Positions 1 to 14,913 of a stretch of 64,000 bases of DNA are shown here, in pieces (positions within the stretch are counted from its first letter, which is position 1; every line of letters starts with the position of its first letter). Made by a program: the position numbers and the translations under genes. The stretch is taken from NCBI RefSeq assembly GCF_018691265.1, contig NW_024881276.1, forward strand, positions 3,782,001-3,846,000, written 5' to 3'. This DNA comes from Tyto alba. Lineage: Eukaryota; Chordata; Aves; Strigiformes; Tytonidae. Under the pieces are notes generated by a model that saw only the letters and a list, made by a program, of their open reading frames with translations, made no database searches and was not told where the DNA came from.

Positions 1-3000
1 AAACCTTTTCAAGCTGAGGGTAAATCAAACGTCTATATTACTGATATCCAGATCAGTTATGATCTCTGCCTCTCTCATGTGGGGGTAATCATGTTCTCAT
101 GGAAGTGAGCCCACAAACATTAGCAGGAATAGACATGTGAGTCTAGCAAACCGACCAGCCTACCATAACATTTAGAACTGTGCCATGTCCTGTTAGTTTC
201 TCAGAGAAGTGTTGTTGATGGGAAACTTTTCATTTAAAAAGCTGAAAAAAAGCTTTCACAAGTATATATGATTTAAAATCTCAAACATTTAGCACCTGAA
301 ACATCTCAGTGATGAGTTTCTGAGGCTATTTTATCCACCAAGTCCAGATTTTAAGGTTATGTATCTACACAGCAGAGGATTGCTGAGATCACAAAAGCCA
401 GACAGCTCACAGAAAACTTAATTCTTCATCCTCTTAGAGGTGTTAATATCGTTATGCCCCATGGAAGAAATGTGTGACTGAGAAGGCACATCTTCATGTG
501 AAACAGTGGCTTGCAGATATTTTTTTTTTGACAAGCCTGTACAGATTTAGGTCACAAATTGGGCTGATAAAGAGATGTTGTATGCAATGTGTAAAGCGCT
601 GTTTAGTTCAGCTTAAGAGCTTGGTCTTGCTCCTACTTAACTCAGTCTCACATTCTTGTGCTAGCAGCCAACTTTTCTTAGCTGCAATCCTGGATAAGCT
701 GCAACCTTTTTGACTAACCATGCATTTCTAATGACCACAACAGCTCTGATCAGTGCATTGATTATTTAAGCACTGTTTAACTGAGATCATCAGCTTTCCA
801 GAGACCTGGGATTGAGCGGAGGGTGTCCCTTATGAAAATGTCTTGTCTTTTCCTTCCTTGTCAAAATACTCACAATGCTCATATACTTCAGGAAGGTTAC
901 TGTTCTAGCAGCCTGGATAAATAAACAGCTGAAGAGCCTGGGAGCCAGAATTTCATCAGCAGGTTCCCCTGGTTGCTTTGCAGTTTAATGATCCCAGTAG
1001 TGGAAAGCTGGAAGTCAACAAGCTGAAGAGAGACAACCAACCCAGCTGCCAAGAAACTTTATAAGTCAGCTGCCTGAAAATGGACAAGTTTAAGTCTGCC
1101 CATTCCCATCTGATCTTTGTTGGAACCAATGCTCTCCCAACAATTTTTCAAAGGCAAAATACCCCATCAGAAAGGTTTAGACTTTTTTCTCCTCATTGAT
1201 CAATGAGTGACACCATGCCCTATGTACAGTGCACTGTTCAAACTCTCGTCCTCAATACCAAATAAATAATTTATTTGTGGGCATTTTTGTGGCATCCAGT
1301 GTTGCAGCATCAAAGTGCTTCAAAAAGACCTGCAAACTTCATCTTTGCAGCTTTCCTGTAATATAAAGATAACTTAACCCCATATGACAAACAGGAGTGG
1401 GGAATGGAGGCCCTGAGTTACCTAGGACCTGATTTCTAAGAGTATTTGTCATTGCATAAAATGTTACTTGTTTCGAAGCCACATTTCTATTGACTATATC
1501 TGGATCTGTGAGTACTCAATACTTCTGCAAGTCAGACCCAGGTGTCTTTTAATATGCATTTGAAAATGAGGAACTCAGAGTTAGTGCCTGTTTCTGAAAG
1601 CTTAACCCCTTGAAGCCAGATCTGCAACAGGATTTCAGGCTCGGTAAGATAAGCATCACATGAGTGGAAGGAATAAGGCACCAATGAAGACTTGGGTGTC
1701 TCAGAATGGGATCTGAAATAGTCAGCAAAATGATGAGGGACAGTGTGAAGTCAGTGCTCTTCACAGGACACACACATAGGTCATCTGGGGGAGACATGGA
1801 TGAGCCTTGGAAACATGAAAACTTGGAAAAAAAAATAAATCTTAGTGAGTCTCACAGAATATCCTCTCTCCTGCAGGAAGCCTACTGGGAGACCTGAGTT
1901 TGAATCTCTTTGTGAAGGTTTGCTTTATGAAAATTCCTTGTTGCCTTTCTCGGAACTGAATACGATTTGCTACAATCTTTTGAGATGGCTGATAGAAGAG
2001 AAACACTTCCCTATCTAAATGATAGAGTGGCAGTTAAGGTCAGGAAATAGGTGCCTCAGGTTGCCTTCCAAGTCTGACCATGGGACTTTTTATCTGAGCA
2101 GGAGATTGTTTTAGCCACAAAGCTTCTGGGTACTGCCCATATTTCACATCAAAGATGTGCAATAAAAAATTCTAGATACGGCAACTCAGGGAACGATGAA
2201 AATGCCATGCAGGAGGGCAAGAGATCCTCTAGCCTAGTGACAGGGGCAGTCATCAGCTGTAAGGTAGTGGGCATGGCCTACTCTTTAGATTGGTCTTTGG
2301 GGTTATCCAGAGACTACTTAATGTGAAACAGTGTCTTTGAAGATGAGACTAGAGAAGAGGTCTCTTGCCTTCTAGCTGAACAATATTTCAGGCTTCTATT
2401 CCTCTTTTGTCCGATGACCACTGCTTGCTCTAGTAGCTTCAACTGGCCAGGTGAAAATCAGCCTAGACTGTGGTACCTAGCATACTAACTAGATAGCAAG
2501 GAAGCAGGTGGATAAGGCTTTAAACACTTCCAGAAGAGAGTGTTGTACATGCATGCTCTTTCTCCTAGGATAGTGCTCTATAGGAGTTACACTATTTATG
2601 TAATGAGAAGCAGCTACTAGGGTATAATTCCCCAGTAGTCAGAGACCGTATAAGTATTGTCCCCGCTTGGAGCAAAGGCTCTGAGGTTCCACTCCAGCTC
2701 CATTTCAGGCATTTCTCATGTAGCCTTTTCTTATGGAGGTGACCTTCTCTCGGCATCACACAAGACTTTCAGGCAGAATCAGTGGCAGAATCTTATTTCC
2801 CAGGACATCACTCAGTCACTAAAATCTCAAGGCTACTTCGCCTTTTCCTGCAGTCCTACCTCTCAGTCGGCATGTGTCCTCCAGCAGCAAGTAGATGGGA
2901 GCTGACCAAGGAGACAGGCAATGGTCTCCCTCTGAATGGGCTGTTGGTTGATTTTTTTGTGCTGAAGTATTGTTCTGCGATATTTACACTTAGGAGACTG

Positions 3001-6000
3001 AGGACTATACCACACGCACAAGGGAGATGTTACTACATGAAAGGTATGTTAATATCAGTAAATTAAGCGCTGTCAGAACCTGGGCTCCGGCCATGAAATT
3101 CAATTCCTTGGACTGTTACAGTTCTGGCACAGTTTTGTTTCACATCAACTAACGCTTCCTCAAACAGCTGTGGGGCCCACACAATCGTCTTGTGTAGTTT
3201 AGGAATTATCACAGACCGAAGACCATTCCAGAAAAGGAGTTTGGATGTAGCCATCATGTTTCAGAGGCTGAGAACAATTACTACAGATGTGTCAAATAAG
3301 CTAAAGACCATGGTATGACTGGTCCCAGCAAATGGATATAGTGCAAAATCAGTTGGGTAAAAACGCATTTTCTGTCTAGACCACTAGAGGGGGCGGACAA
3401 ACCTGCTTTGCCTTGATTTATTGTTAGGTTACTGAGACCTGGATATTTTGGGTTTTTCTCAGGATATTTGAGGAAAAGAGCCAAAAGGATCATGCCTTGC
3501 TGTCCTCTACAAACCCACTTATGTCATCTGTAGCATGTCACCCAAAGTCTGTCTTTCTCCTGACAACTGCTGTCCAGACACCACCCTCTGTCCTTGCCTA
3601 CCTTGATTTCTACTATCAGTTTTCTTTTTTTTTTTTCTTTCCCTCATGATCTCTGTTCCTGTTTATCCACAGTTTCCTACCCTACCCCTCACCACCCCCT
3701 GTGCTCCAGGAGGATTTTACTTTGATCCCTGCACTGCTTGACTCTCACAAGGTGATGTAACAAAAGTACAAAGGCTTATTCTCCCAGCCTTCAGCTGCTG
3801 AACCACTGCAACCCAGAAGTGGTGTCCACTCAGTGTACCCAAGATTTCAATTGGGCATGATTTAGAGAGTCTCAAAGACTGATTTTTTTGAGAAGTTGGC
3901 AGGGGGGAGAAAAAGTCTTTACAAGATGATCCCTTTCTTTGTGCTTACTCACCTACTCAAAGCAGAGGTTTGTGTTCCTGAATATTCCCTTATTGCCTCA
4001 GCAATTGCCTCATACAAACTCTGCATGTAACATCCTGCCAAAAAAAATGCAAATCTTTTCATCTTAAATGTTGATCAGACTTACAGGCAGCTCCCTAAGG
4101 AATTTGTCTCGCCGTGGTCACCGCTGATGTTTCCGTGCTGCAGCAGATCAGATTTCCTCTATGAGTAAGTAAAGTAAAAAATCTTTTAAGAATCAGTTGT
4201 TACCAAAAAAAATGTTTCAAAAGGAGCACATCTAAAGATAATGCTGAACAGTGACAAGCACTGATAGCACGGCCTTTCTTACCTTTAAAACAGAGCTCAC
4301 TATCTGTAAAATATCCCTGTGCAGAATTACTAAAGATGCGTAATATCCACATCTGAAGATGAAAAGAAGATATAAGAGCACATTCTTTTTGGTGACTTGA
4401 AGTTTTTCCTTCTTATTTTCGCAGATCTGAATCAGGTGCAGTGTATGTGATAATAAGTAACCCTAGCTGCTTCATCGTGGTGTGTAATTTCTGTTGTTAT
4501 TTCAAGACTTAAACAGCACTTGGGAGAACGAGGATGTGAGGGTAAAATTATTTTCAGTTGACCAGCTGCTGAGCCTGAATTCCTCATGCAGTAGTGTGAA
4601 AATGTGACAAAAATGAGCAGCTCTTAATGAAAAAGCTTATAGATGGCTTGCTCCACCCTGAACAAATCTCAGGCCTTCATGAGGCTGTGCACAAAAAGGC
4701 AGAATCTCTGTTACAATATCAATGAGAGCTAAAATTCATCACTTCAGAAAACTGAGCTGTTGCATGAAGAGCGTACAGATCTCTCTTTCTCTGTCTGAGT
4801 ATTTAGCTTTAGTCAAATACTCAACAACACTGAAAAATAAGACTACCAATGGAAAATTTCAGTAAGCATGGCAGGCTTCTGATCAAAAATATGTGAAAAG
4901 AGACCAGATCAAACTGACATTACCAGATTCAAAGGATGCAGAAAATTAACCCTGTGGGACAGTTCTCATTGATTGGCACCTACGCTTAGACAAAAATTGC
5001 ATTATATTACCCATTTTAAACCTATTTTAAAGTAACAACTCTCTCAGGCTAAGAGTCACTCTCAGGTTTCCTGCGTATAAATAGTAAGCCCAGAAGGAGC
5101 ACCAACTTGACCTTCCCATTTGAGAGCTGGCAGCAAGAGTAAACAAGCCCAAACAACAGTCTCAAAGACATTTACTTATAAAATGACCTCATTTCATCCA
5201 GGAATTTTTGAGACAGTAGTCAATGGCCAAATACTCCCATTTCTATAAAGTAATTTTTCAGAGGAGAGCTGCATTGTCAAGCTCATTTTGCACACTGTGA
5301 AAAACATGAGAACAGTGTCACTAAATATGCCTGATACAGAAAGCATCCTTCTGTCAGTTTGGAGGCTTTTCAGACATCAGTCGTCAGCAGTGAAGCCCCC
5401 TGGACTTCCTCTTAAAAACAACTTTGTATCTGGAAACTGTAAATATGCAGTAAATTTTCTAGGTGGTGAGAGGTGTGCAAAACACCACACACTAGTGTTT
5501 AACACACTGAGAAATAGTCTTGTTGTCTCTTTGGTTTTGAGCAGAACAGAGGGAGCCCACCACAGCATAACTCTTTGAGGCTGGGCTGTGGTCTGCTGGG
5601 TTTCTCCCCTCTAACCATTCAACCAGAACACAGCAGTTACTGGGGGACACCACATTTACCATACAAATAATGGATTTTCTAGGGTTCGTTTCTTTTCCAT
5701 CCTATTACGCAGCTACATCTCCCTCTGACAGAGAGCTGAGGAGTTTTCCCACACCAAAGATACTCACACTGAAAGAGAGCACTGAGAGCAAATATTTTAA
5801 ATGACCTGAGCTGGCCTTTTCTGCACTTAACAGTCATCAGTGCAAGCAAAATTGTCTGCACAGGCAGATGCATCTGAGTTGAACCTAAGCCCACCCTGGA
5901 AGACAGAAGGTGAATGCACATTCTCAATAAATGTACCTGAAGAGATGCTAAAAACTGAAGGCAGAAGCAGTGGGTAAGCTGCTGGTTGTCAACAGGGGAG

Positions 6001-8340
6001 GACTGGGTTCAGTTTGCTCTTCCTACACAGAGCTGCTGAGTAGTTTCCCTTGAGCTGTGCCTATGCAGTAACTGGGAAAAGTGACTGCAGGATGGGTAGG
6101 CGCACCTCAGCCAGCTTTCATCTATCAAGCTGTAGCACAGCCTGCAAATATTTAGCAGTTAAGGCCATACAGAGCTGTAAGGAACAGCAAATTTCTTAGC
6201 ACTGATATTCAAACTGAGAAGACTGAGGCTGATGCAAATGCTTCTGCACATGCCATAGCCTCTTCCCTAGCAGAATGGAGACATGCTCTCTGGCTGTGTC
6301 TAAACTGATGCACAGCTGTTTGCAAGGGAAGACCTGGGATTCTTGATCAGATCACCTGCACTGGGGAGTTGCAAAAACCATGGCACAAGTCTGGTGTCAA
6401 CAGGAATTCATCCAAGTTCCCCATCTGTAGATGACAGTGACAAAACTTCTGTGCCTCGTCTTTTAAAGGTGAAATTCATTACAGAGGTCCGAGTGTTACC
6501 ATAGCAGCAATTTCACAAGTAAGGTGGAGGTGATTTAGGAATTAATTCCAAATATTGATGGGACTTATGTGTCTGAATCAAATTAATGCTTTTGAAAACC
6601 CTAGCTAGATTCTCCTGACCACTATGTATAAAATCAAGAAAGTGTTTATACCAAACACTGAGCACAGTCAAGGAGCCAACGTCCAAACATTAAAACTGAT
6701 TACAAGCAAAGACTGAAAAATAAGCAAATGCCAAAACCCTGAATCTCCAGTGTATGACTTCACTCAGGGATCCTCACGGCACATACAATTTCACTTTCTG
6801 TAGGGCAACTTGGTGGCAGCACATTGTTACAATAGCCGCTCTACAGATGGCTATTTTATGCTTCCTTCTGAACTATTAAAAAACCCTTCACGCAAATGGT
6901 CTCTCTCCCCATCTATTAAGAGATAACAAATGCAGTATGCAAGATTGCACTGTGTTACCAGACTTCCTGCTCGTCCCCGTCTGCCTGAGTTCAGTTTTTA
7001 TGCATCAAAAGACCCTGATGAAATTATATTGTTTTATGAATTGGTTCCACGGTGTGTGTGTTTGGTTGCTGCAAACCTCAGGAACAGTCTCAGGATGACT
7101 ACAATACATGACTCTGCAATAGCTAAAGATAGATATCAGGTCCAGATTTACAAATAAAGCTGGTCCAAAATTAACTGTTTTTTTTTTCTTCTCCCCCAAT
7201 ATGTAGAAGCTCATTCTTTCTCCTTTTAAAAATATCCTTGAAGACACGCTATGATTTTTACTACTTTCCTTACTAAAGCAAACTGTACACCTGAGAACCC
7301 TGTGTTTTGTTTTGATAGTGATTTGTGCAGAGTGAACTCCTTAAAACTGGCAGTAAGTGTTTTCTTTCTCTTTTACTGCAATATTTGCTGTAGTAATTCT
7401 GACTATGTGTAACATAACTTCTTCATTACCATTGCTCTATTATTAACCCATACAGTTCTTTCTTTATTTCTACAACTCACAGTCATCTGACACAAAGACA
7501 CACATGTACTTCTTGAATTGCAATGAACTTTGCTCTCCCTTCAGATGTAAATAATAGGAGGGAAAACAAATCAGTCTTGAGAGAGCCCGACTCCACTGAA
7601 AAACAATTCTGAATAAACAATCAAGAAGTGAAAAACTGTACTCCTTACCTGGTCTGGGATGTACAGTGCACCTTGAAAGCCTCTTCAATGACAGAGAAGA
7701 ATTAGAAATAGTTGAAAGTTTGTACTCATCCAACCACAGGGCTCAGGAAATGACCGTGTATTTTGCAATGATTAACTCCTTCCTCACTTTTAATTTTTTC
7801 GCTTTTTCAAGTACAGTAAAAAAATCCATCTTACCCTTCCACTGCAGTTTGATAACTAATGCCATGCCCTACACATGATTTCTGTTTCACACTGAGAATA
7901 TGCAGGTGGCCAGAGGAGATGACTCTGAACACCTCCATGGAAGAGAGAATTTGCTGTCTTCTGCATAACCGTGACCAAGTACATTTTAATGTTGCGTGAA
8001 GTTTACGTGATGACGTGTAGAAATGATTAAGTAATGGCTTGAGTGCCTAACTCATTTTTAGAAGAAGCTTAGAGCAATATTATCAACATGACTTCAGTGT
8101 TGCAATGTCCAACGGAGCAAGAAAAAGAAGTTATTTAAAGGAGCAGCATCCCTTGCAGCCCGGACAGGCTTTTGATGTATATATGGTGTATAATACTTCC
8201 ATGCACAGTGGGTCTCTAGGTGAAAGTCAGGCATGATGGAACATCAGGAGTGAGGCCCTGTGTGCATAAAACCCCTTCTGTCCCTAAAGTTGTTTCCCGT
8301 AGCTGAACATACCTGTTTGAATGAGAATCATTTCTGACCA
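1..8340. other. Gene-free stretch, nothing recognised
   Basis: This is AT-leaning unique-looking sequence with stop codons scattered through all frames. Open frames are all short (under about 100 codons) and none resembles a family I know. There are short homopolymer runs, for example T-rich sequence near 3623-3640, but no clear transposon end, tandem array or splice-bounded exon that I can defend. It could hold regulatory DNA or old decayed repeats that only alignment would reveal. Confidence 0.6.
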
Positions 8341-8344
8341 TAAG

Positions 8345-9612
8345 CACTATATAAACCCATGAGCCTGAAAGCTAGTAGAGGCCAGTTCCACACAAAAGCA
8401 CATGCAGGCTGCCTTTGGGGAGCAGGCACCTCCACGCTGAACCCAAGGTGGCACCCAGGCTCTCTGCGTGCAGGTGCGGGGAGGATTGGCACCCCAAAGT
8501 GGATTCCCCCCACCAAAACAGCAGGCCGAGAAAGAAAACACTCCCAACAATGCAGGCCATAATGCTGAAGACAGGCCCGTGTTTTGCACCCTCCTGCTTT
8601 TTTTATGATTTAGAAAACAAGCTCTGGACATAGGCGCATACCTGTCCTTTCCACAGCCTTGAAGTCTCTTTGCCTAGGCACGCATGTGTTTTATTTTAAA
8701 AATCTTATGGGGGAGGGAAGTGTCTCTCCCAGGATTTGGGATGTCAGTAGAGGAAGAGAGAATAGAAATGTTGTCAACATGCACTTTTATACCACAGTTT
8801 CATAGCTTGAGCACCCAACTGTGATGGTTTGGGTTTAGCCTTCTCTTTAGGAAGAGCTAAATCCCTGTTTTGGGCATAAAGCATGTCCTTCCACAGAACA
8901 TAGAAGAGGTAGGGATCTAGTCCATTCTTCTTAGAAAAGCTGAGCTGACAGGGAAGGACTCGATGTGTCAGCGAGCCTACGCTCCACAGGTTTCTTCCCT
9001 GGGAGAAGGTTTGTATGAACTACATAAATGACTCCAGTAACAAGGAAAAGAGCTCAGCGTTGTCCAGCTCTCAGTGGATGGTGGGTTTCAGAAAGAGGTT
9101 TCTTCTTAGATTATTACTGTTTACTAGACCTGGTCACTCAGATCTTGGATTCCTCTTAGCAGAGTGGTCCGGCTTCACGAAAAGGAGTGGAAAGGGTACA
9201 CAGCCCAGCCACGTACTTAGGGGATTGTACCAGAAAGTGGGAATACCGACCCTGAAACTGAAGGGTCTTCCACAGCCTGGGCCAGTATTCTGGATCACTG
9301 AGCCAAGGGTGGCTAGGACCTCCTTCCCCACGCACTGCTCACAGACACCCTGCCTTGCGTGGAGAGCACTGCTGCGCCCACGTCGGACAGGGTTGGGGTT
9401 CCTGTGGGCAGGCAGACACGGCGGGGTGCTTCCTCCCCTCCCTGGGTGACAGCAGATCTGGTCCATCAGCTTGTAGCCTGCAAGAGCTTCTGAGCCTGTG
9501 GGGAGGCCTCGTGTTTGGGTTATCTGAGGCAGGGGTGGGATTGTCCCACCTAGCTCTGGGCATTTGCCCTGCCGGTGGCTACACCGGAGCTAGTCATTCG
9601 AGGCACTTCTGA
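8345..9612. other. GC-richer block of unknown nature, possibly an old LTR
   Basis: This block is clearly more GC-rich and CpG-bearing than its surroundings. From 8822 it begins TGATGGTTTGGG, which is loosely like the ends of bird LTRs. Open frames exist in several phases at 9015-9449 and on the reverse strand, but their products are Gly/Pro/Arg-rich and unlike any known family, which is usual for GC-rich noncoding DNA. No target-site duplication or TATA/poly(A) layout could be fixed, so the LTR idea is only a suggestion. Confidence 0.2.
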
Positions 9613-12600
9613 AAATAGGCAACGGAGAGCAACAGACCTGTGCCAAGTTCTTTAGCTGGGAGTTTTAACAGCCAATTAAGAGTTTCTTTTGCTATATATA
9701 TGTATATATATGTATGCTTGCATATTTTTTTATACAATCAAGATTTTATAAAAATAAATAAAATCCCTATCCTCCTGATGGTAAGTTCTTCCACTGACTT
9801 CCCAGGGATTATTTCCAGCAATAACAACTGCCAAGGCATGCTCCTGCAGGATACTGAGGAGTGCAATCTGCACTTGATGTTCATTCTTTCATAACCTACC
9901 ACAAAAATAACAGGAATACTTAGGATCTTCAGTGTGAGCAGGTGCTTAGTTGCTTTTCTGAATGGAGGCCAAAACATTCAGGTGATTCCTCAGGCTAGGG
10001 CTATTTATTATATAGCTTCATAAGCAGAAGCATTGGGGAGTTTTACATTAAACATGGGGTGCAGGACAGAGGCTCAAGTTCTTTTTGCCTTGACTCCTCT
10101 CACTTTCACACACAAAAACTGAATCAACTGTCAGTCTTTATCAGCTGCCAGACTTGCTTCTCGCCATGAGCCTACAGGTAAACAGGAAGGAGTTTCAGTC
10201 TCACAACCTCAAAGCATGCAAAATACATTGAATCAGACCTCCAAACAACTAATTAGATATGGTTTTCTTCCTAGCTTGATATTTCTTTAACAACAATCTT
10301 CTTTCAGTTCAAATATAGCAGGTTAGAGGGTTTTTTTCCACTTTTTGGTCCTTGAGGCTACAAATATTTAAAATCTTACAACTTCTATTCACTACCATTT
10401 TTAAAGAACTTTTCCCTGTTAAATCTGGGGAAAGGAACTTTCAGAACAAAAAAGTCAGCATTTACTTTTAGTAAAAAAATATGAAATTTAACAGTCCTGG
10501 AATATTATATGATATAATGAGTATAAGCATTAATTAATGCTGCTGTAAAATATACTGTGGTATATTATAACATAATATAAAGAAAGTTAATAATTAAATT
10601 GTTGCTGTTATTATTATTATTATCATTATTATTATTACTGCTACTACTCTAATACAAGGTAATCAATTTGATGGGGCTTATTTGGCCATGTTAAAATTTC
10701 CTCAGAAAGCAGTTAGGTGATAGGAAAGCATCACTCTGAAGACTAATCATGTCTTTCAGAATGATTATGAGCAATGCTGTGAATTATTATAGATCAGTTT
10801 CCTCTGGGTGACGTTCTAGCCCTCTGTAAGTCCACAGTCAGTTCTTACTGAGCTCAGTAGGGTCATGAGTTCATCTTGCAAGTCATCCCTAGAGCCATCT
10901 CAAGCAGTCTAGGAGTAGTTGGGTTCCATGCCTTTATTGGTAAGACTCTGCACTTTGACTGTGTTCTCCTGGGAGATAGGGACATGACTTCTGTTAGATA
11001 TTTTAGACTACTCTGGTAATGTTTTAGACTTTTTTTTTTTTTTTTTTTAAGTGATGTTAGAAAGCTCCTCAGTATATCTCCAGTGAATCTGCACCAACCC
11101 TGAGGGTGACCTGAATGTGGCTCCGGCTCTTGGTGCACAGAGGAAGCAGATGCAGACGGGGATCTGATTTGCACCAGGCCCTGAGTGATCCCCAGCCTCA
11201 GGACATACAACCCCTTGCATAAAAATAGAGAAAAAAATAAATCATCTGGGGAAGCTTCACTAAGGCTAAATTTGGTAATTTATTAACAGCAATGTTATCC
11301 CTGGAGAAGCAAATGCTAGCTTCTCTTCTGCAGCTGTGGAGGGCCTGGAGTAATGCACAATTGCAGGTTAAATACAGGACCTGCTCTGGGTCCCTCCGAT
11401 GGACCCAGCCTGGCAATCAATGAACAGAGGAAGGCCTAACCACCAGAGGACATGGCATGCTGTTAGCTGTGGCATGAAAACAAGCATGAGAGGCAAGCTG
11501 CCAGCAATCTTCCTAAAGGGTTCTTCATCGCAGCTTGAAGTGCGTCGGGAGGCAACGAGAGCTTGCACGGGTGGTGGTACTGGTGGCAGAGGGGTCCGTA
11601 AGCACAGCTATATGGGAGTGTGAACAGGGTGGTGGAGGGGGGGAAACTTCAAGAGAGAAGTCCTGTGCTTGGAGGGTGAGAAGAAAGAAGGCTAAATCTG
11701 TATAGAAAGGAGGGCTGGAGAGGTGAGGGAAGGCGGTAGGAGCAAGAGAGGCTGAGAGAACGAGTCACAAAACCGTGGAAGGGGGGGCAAGCAGAATGAA
11801 GGGGAGGAAAGAGGGTCTGGTGGCACCCATCCTGTATCATATCAGAGGTGAAGGAAAACAGAAGAGTATTCTGGAAGGCTTCTGCCTCTCTGTCATCCCC
11901 CACCAGGAGATCTTGGGCAGGTCTCCAGGACTCAGGCACTTGGTCCATTCTAGGCAGGTAAGATCACCACGACATGAAACGTCCCACAGCAAGGTGAGCT
12001 TTGAAGAGGGATGGAGAGAAGGCAGGCAACCAGTGAAAAGAAAGAGGAGACCCCTGCCTCACAGTCAACCTGATATCTCCAAGCTGCCTAATACCCACCC
12101 ACCTCCAGAGCTCATAACTGAGTTGTGATGTCAACAGGGAGAAGCACAGACAGAATACAGTACTTCATCACTCATCGTCCAAGTGGCAAAACTAATTACT
12201 GCCCATGCCGTTGAGCTGGCTGTGCTATGATGCCATTACACATCTGACGAAACTCCAGACCTCAGCTATGACTGATTGTTGTTTTCTGTGCTAACATGCA
12301 ATCCACTGTGGAGCTCTCTAGAAAGAGGACATTCTTCTTAACTCTACAGGGAATAAATTGACAGTCTTACTTCTAAAGATAGATTCACTATCCAGATATC
12401 CTAGGCCCATGAAGGGGAGGTATGGTGAGAAAGAAAACCTACCTAACAGTTTTCCCTTGTACAGGGAGGTGTGACCTTGTCCAATAACACTGCATTCATA
12501 GGGTCTAAACATTTCAGCTGACAGTTATTCATCCTCAAACCTGCAGGTCCATGTAGTTTTGCCCAAGAGAAAACCAAGGAAAAAACTCAAAGCCAAACTG

Positions 12601-14912
12601 ATTCATTTCAATGTTTTCAAACTGACATATTTTCATTTCAGCACGGGAAATTTCTGTCAAAGGAAATGAGTGCTGCCTAATTCAGTGGCAATGGTAGTAG
12701 TAGTACATGATATGGGTCTTTGCTTTGCTTGAGATGGGCCTTCCATTTCCTGGGGGATCATTTCAGTCACTGGACTGCAGTGTAGTTTGGGGTCAGGATC
12801 TCTCCAAACAGATCTGTCCTACCACATGCAGGGAATCTTCCTACTTTTTACATTGAGGTGAGTGTTCTGGTTATGCACAAGAACCGAACTGCCTCAGCAC
12901 TTTGACATTCAACATCTCCTCCCCCTCCAAACACACTTATACATGTCCCTTGGTTTCTATGCAAGACTGGAGGTATTATCCAAACGAGACTCCTGGCATG
13001 TGTTTTTCTTGCAGTCTGACCAAGACTTCCTGTGCTGTGTAGAGGCAAAGTGAGAGCAGGTGAAAGAGACCATATTGCAAGCAAAGGATGCGAAAAAGTA
13101 TGGAAAAAAAAAGAAGGGAGAGTGATGACAGATGGCAGAGGGGAGTGAATACTCCCCTATATACAATATATATATATAATGTGCAAGGGGGAGGGAGAAG
13201 CAGGGGAGCAGGGAAAAGGGAAAGAGCCCTCAGGTAGGAGTAGGCAGGGGGCACAGCCTGCAAATCAGGAATAAGCAGGCTCATCAGAGGCACTGTGGCA
13301 TGCATCAGATTGCAATTCCAGATGCAGAATTTGTCTTTCCTGTTCTACATGGTATAAAATATTATAATACTCTCTGTGCAGGATGAATCTGCAGTCTGGT
13401 GACTGGTGACTGTTCCTGTGAGGGAGGTGGTGCTTGGATCGAGAACCAAGAGGTGCCTCACTTTCCTGCAGATGAAACTAAAGCCCACTTTGTGAAGCAC
13501 CAGAGCTCTGCTTCCAGGTCTGTGGCTGCAGCCTCACAGCACCCCTGTGAATCTAGCACTGACAATTTTAGAAAAAAAAATCCTAAATGAAAAGATGTGT
13601 TTGGGCTGAAAATAAATTTTTCATCAGCACAAAATAAAATACACATTTCTCGATTCTTTGAAAATTCTTGAAATTTTTATCCCCAATCCTCGGTATGCCA
13701 GGGGTTTTAAGGTTTTGACCACCCTGTCTTTGCAGTTTTGATCGTTGCCTCCATTGCAGACTGCAGCAAAATGCAGCACTACAAAAGCTCGCTCTGAATA
13801 AAACCACCTCCACAGCACAAAGTGGCTAGATCCCTAGCTTGAATTGACTCAGCTTCGAGAAGACTAATAACTGCTTTTGAAATCGTTTAGAAAACTGTGC
13901 GTTTGCTGACTGATTGCTGGTGTGACTAATCCCTACTAGGCAGATTTCAGTTTGATAATCCTGATATGCAGTCAGACTTTAAAAGTGAATTTCCCTTGCT
14001 ATTATTTCTGTTTCAGGGTATGATCCCCACATAAGTGGGCCTCCCTTAATTTTCCCAGGCAGTGTAAAGGGGCCATTAGATAGGCAAAAAACAAATAAAG
14101 CAGGGATCGGAATTTCTTCTTTTGCATTTAATTATTGGAGGTAATTTTCCCACCAGTCATATAAAGTCCAATTCTATTCGTCATTTGTCTTTGTTAAAGA
14201 CATATTTAAATTCCAGCCTCAGGACTGAGCACCTCAAGTGTTATTTCTGTGGGTAAAGAGTTGGGAGGAGGCAGGATCCAGACCTCAGTCCACTGGGTTA
14301 CTGCATTTTGCAGAGGGAACTTTCTGCCAGACAGAGACAAGCAGAGTGATCAGCAGCTCAGGTAACTTGGCTTGGAGAAAAATGCACTCACTTGTTGCCA
14401 TTCTCCAGGCACCTGCTTGAGTTGAGCCCCCCAGATTAGACCAACACAATGCTCTCTGCTGACATGGCCACACACCCATTTCCCTGGAGCCCTCCCAAAG
14501 AGTGGGCCAGCTCAAGAGGCAAATCTCTGTGGTTCTGCAGAAGTCAGTGGTCTGCTGGTCTCTCTACACTCTTACAGTTGAAGCAATTGAGTGTTGCCCC
14601 AGAACTGAACTCTGCCTTGGTCCTCTGCCCCATGGTTCCTAGGAGATGCTAGTAAGAACACGTCAACCAAAGTTTTCCCAAAGTGGGCATATTCTCGGGC
14701 CCCAATTTCTGGGGCCATGCCTTGAAACACCTAAGGACTGACCAACTGAAGTCAGTAGGGGCAAGGCCTTGGTCAAAAACTGTTACTAGGGTCATATAGA
14801 TTGCAACAAAACTTCTGCTGGTGATCATCAAAGTTGTTTGGTTACCTTAGCCACAAACAAGACTTGATCCCTGCCAGACCTCAGCCAACCCATACACTTC
14901 AGTGTCTAGAGG
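9613..14912. other. Gene-free stretch with simple repeats
   Basis: No gene is recognised. It contains an ATT microsatellite (10608-10648), a 19-base T run (11030-11048), a short TA run near 13162-13177 and a purine-rich stretch around 11640-11830 that opens frames by composition only. Nothing else stood out. Confidence 0.55.
10608..10648. repeat. ATT/ACT trinucleotide microsatellite
   Basis: About thirteen TTA/ATT triplets in a row. One unit is changed to ATC in the middle, and the array degrades to CTACTACT at its right end. It is an imperfect microsatellite and probably old. Confidence 0.85.
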
Positions 14913-14913
14913 G

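Noticed and set aside
9015..9449. 144-codon open frame on the + strand
   Set aside because: It lies in a GC-rich block where several frames on both strands are open, and its product has no recognisable domain.
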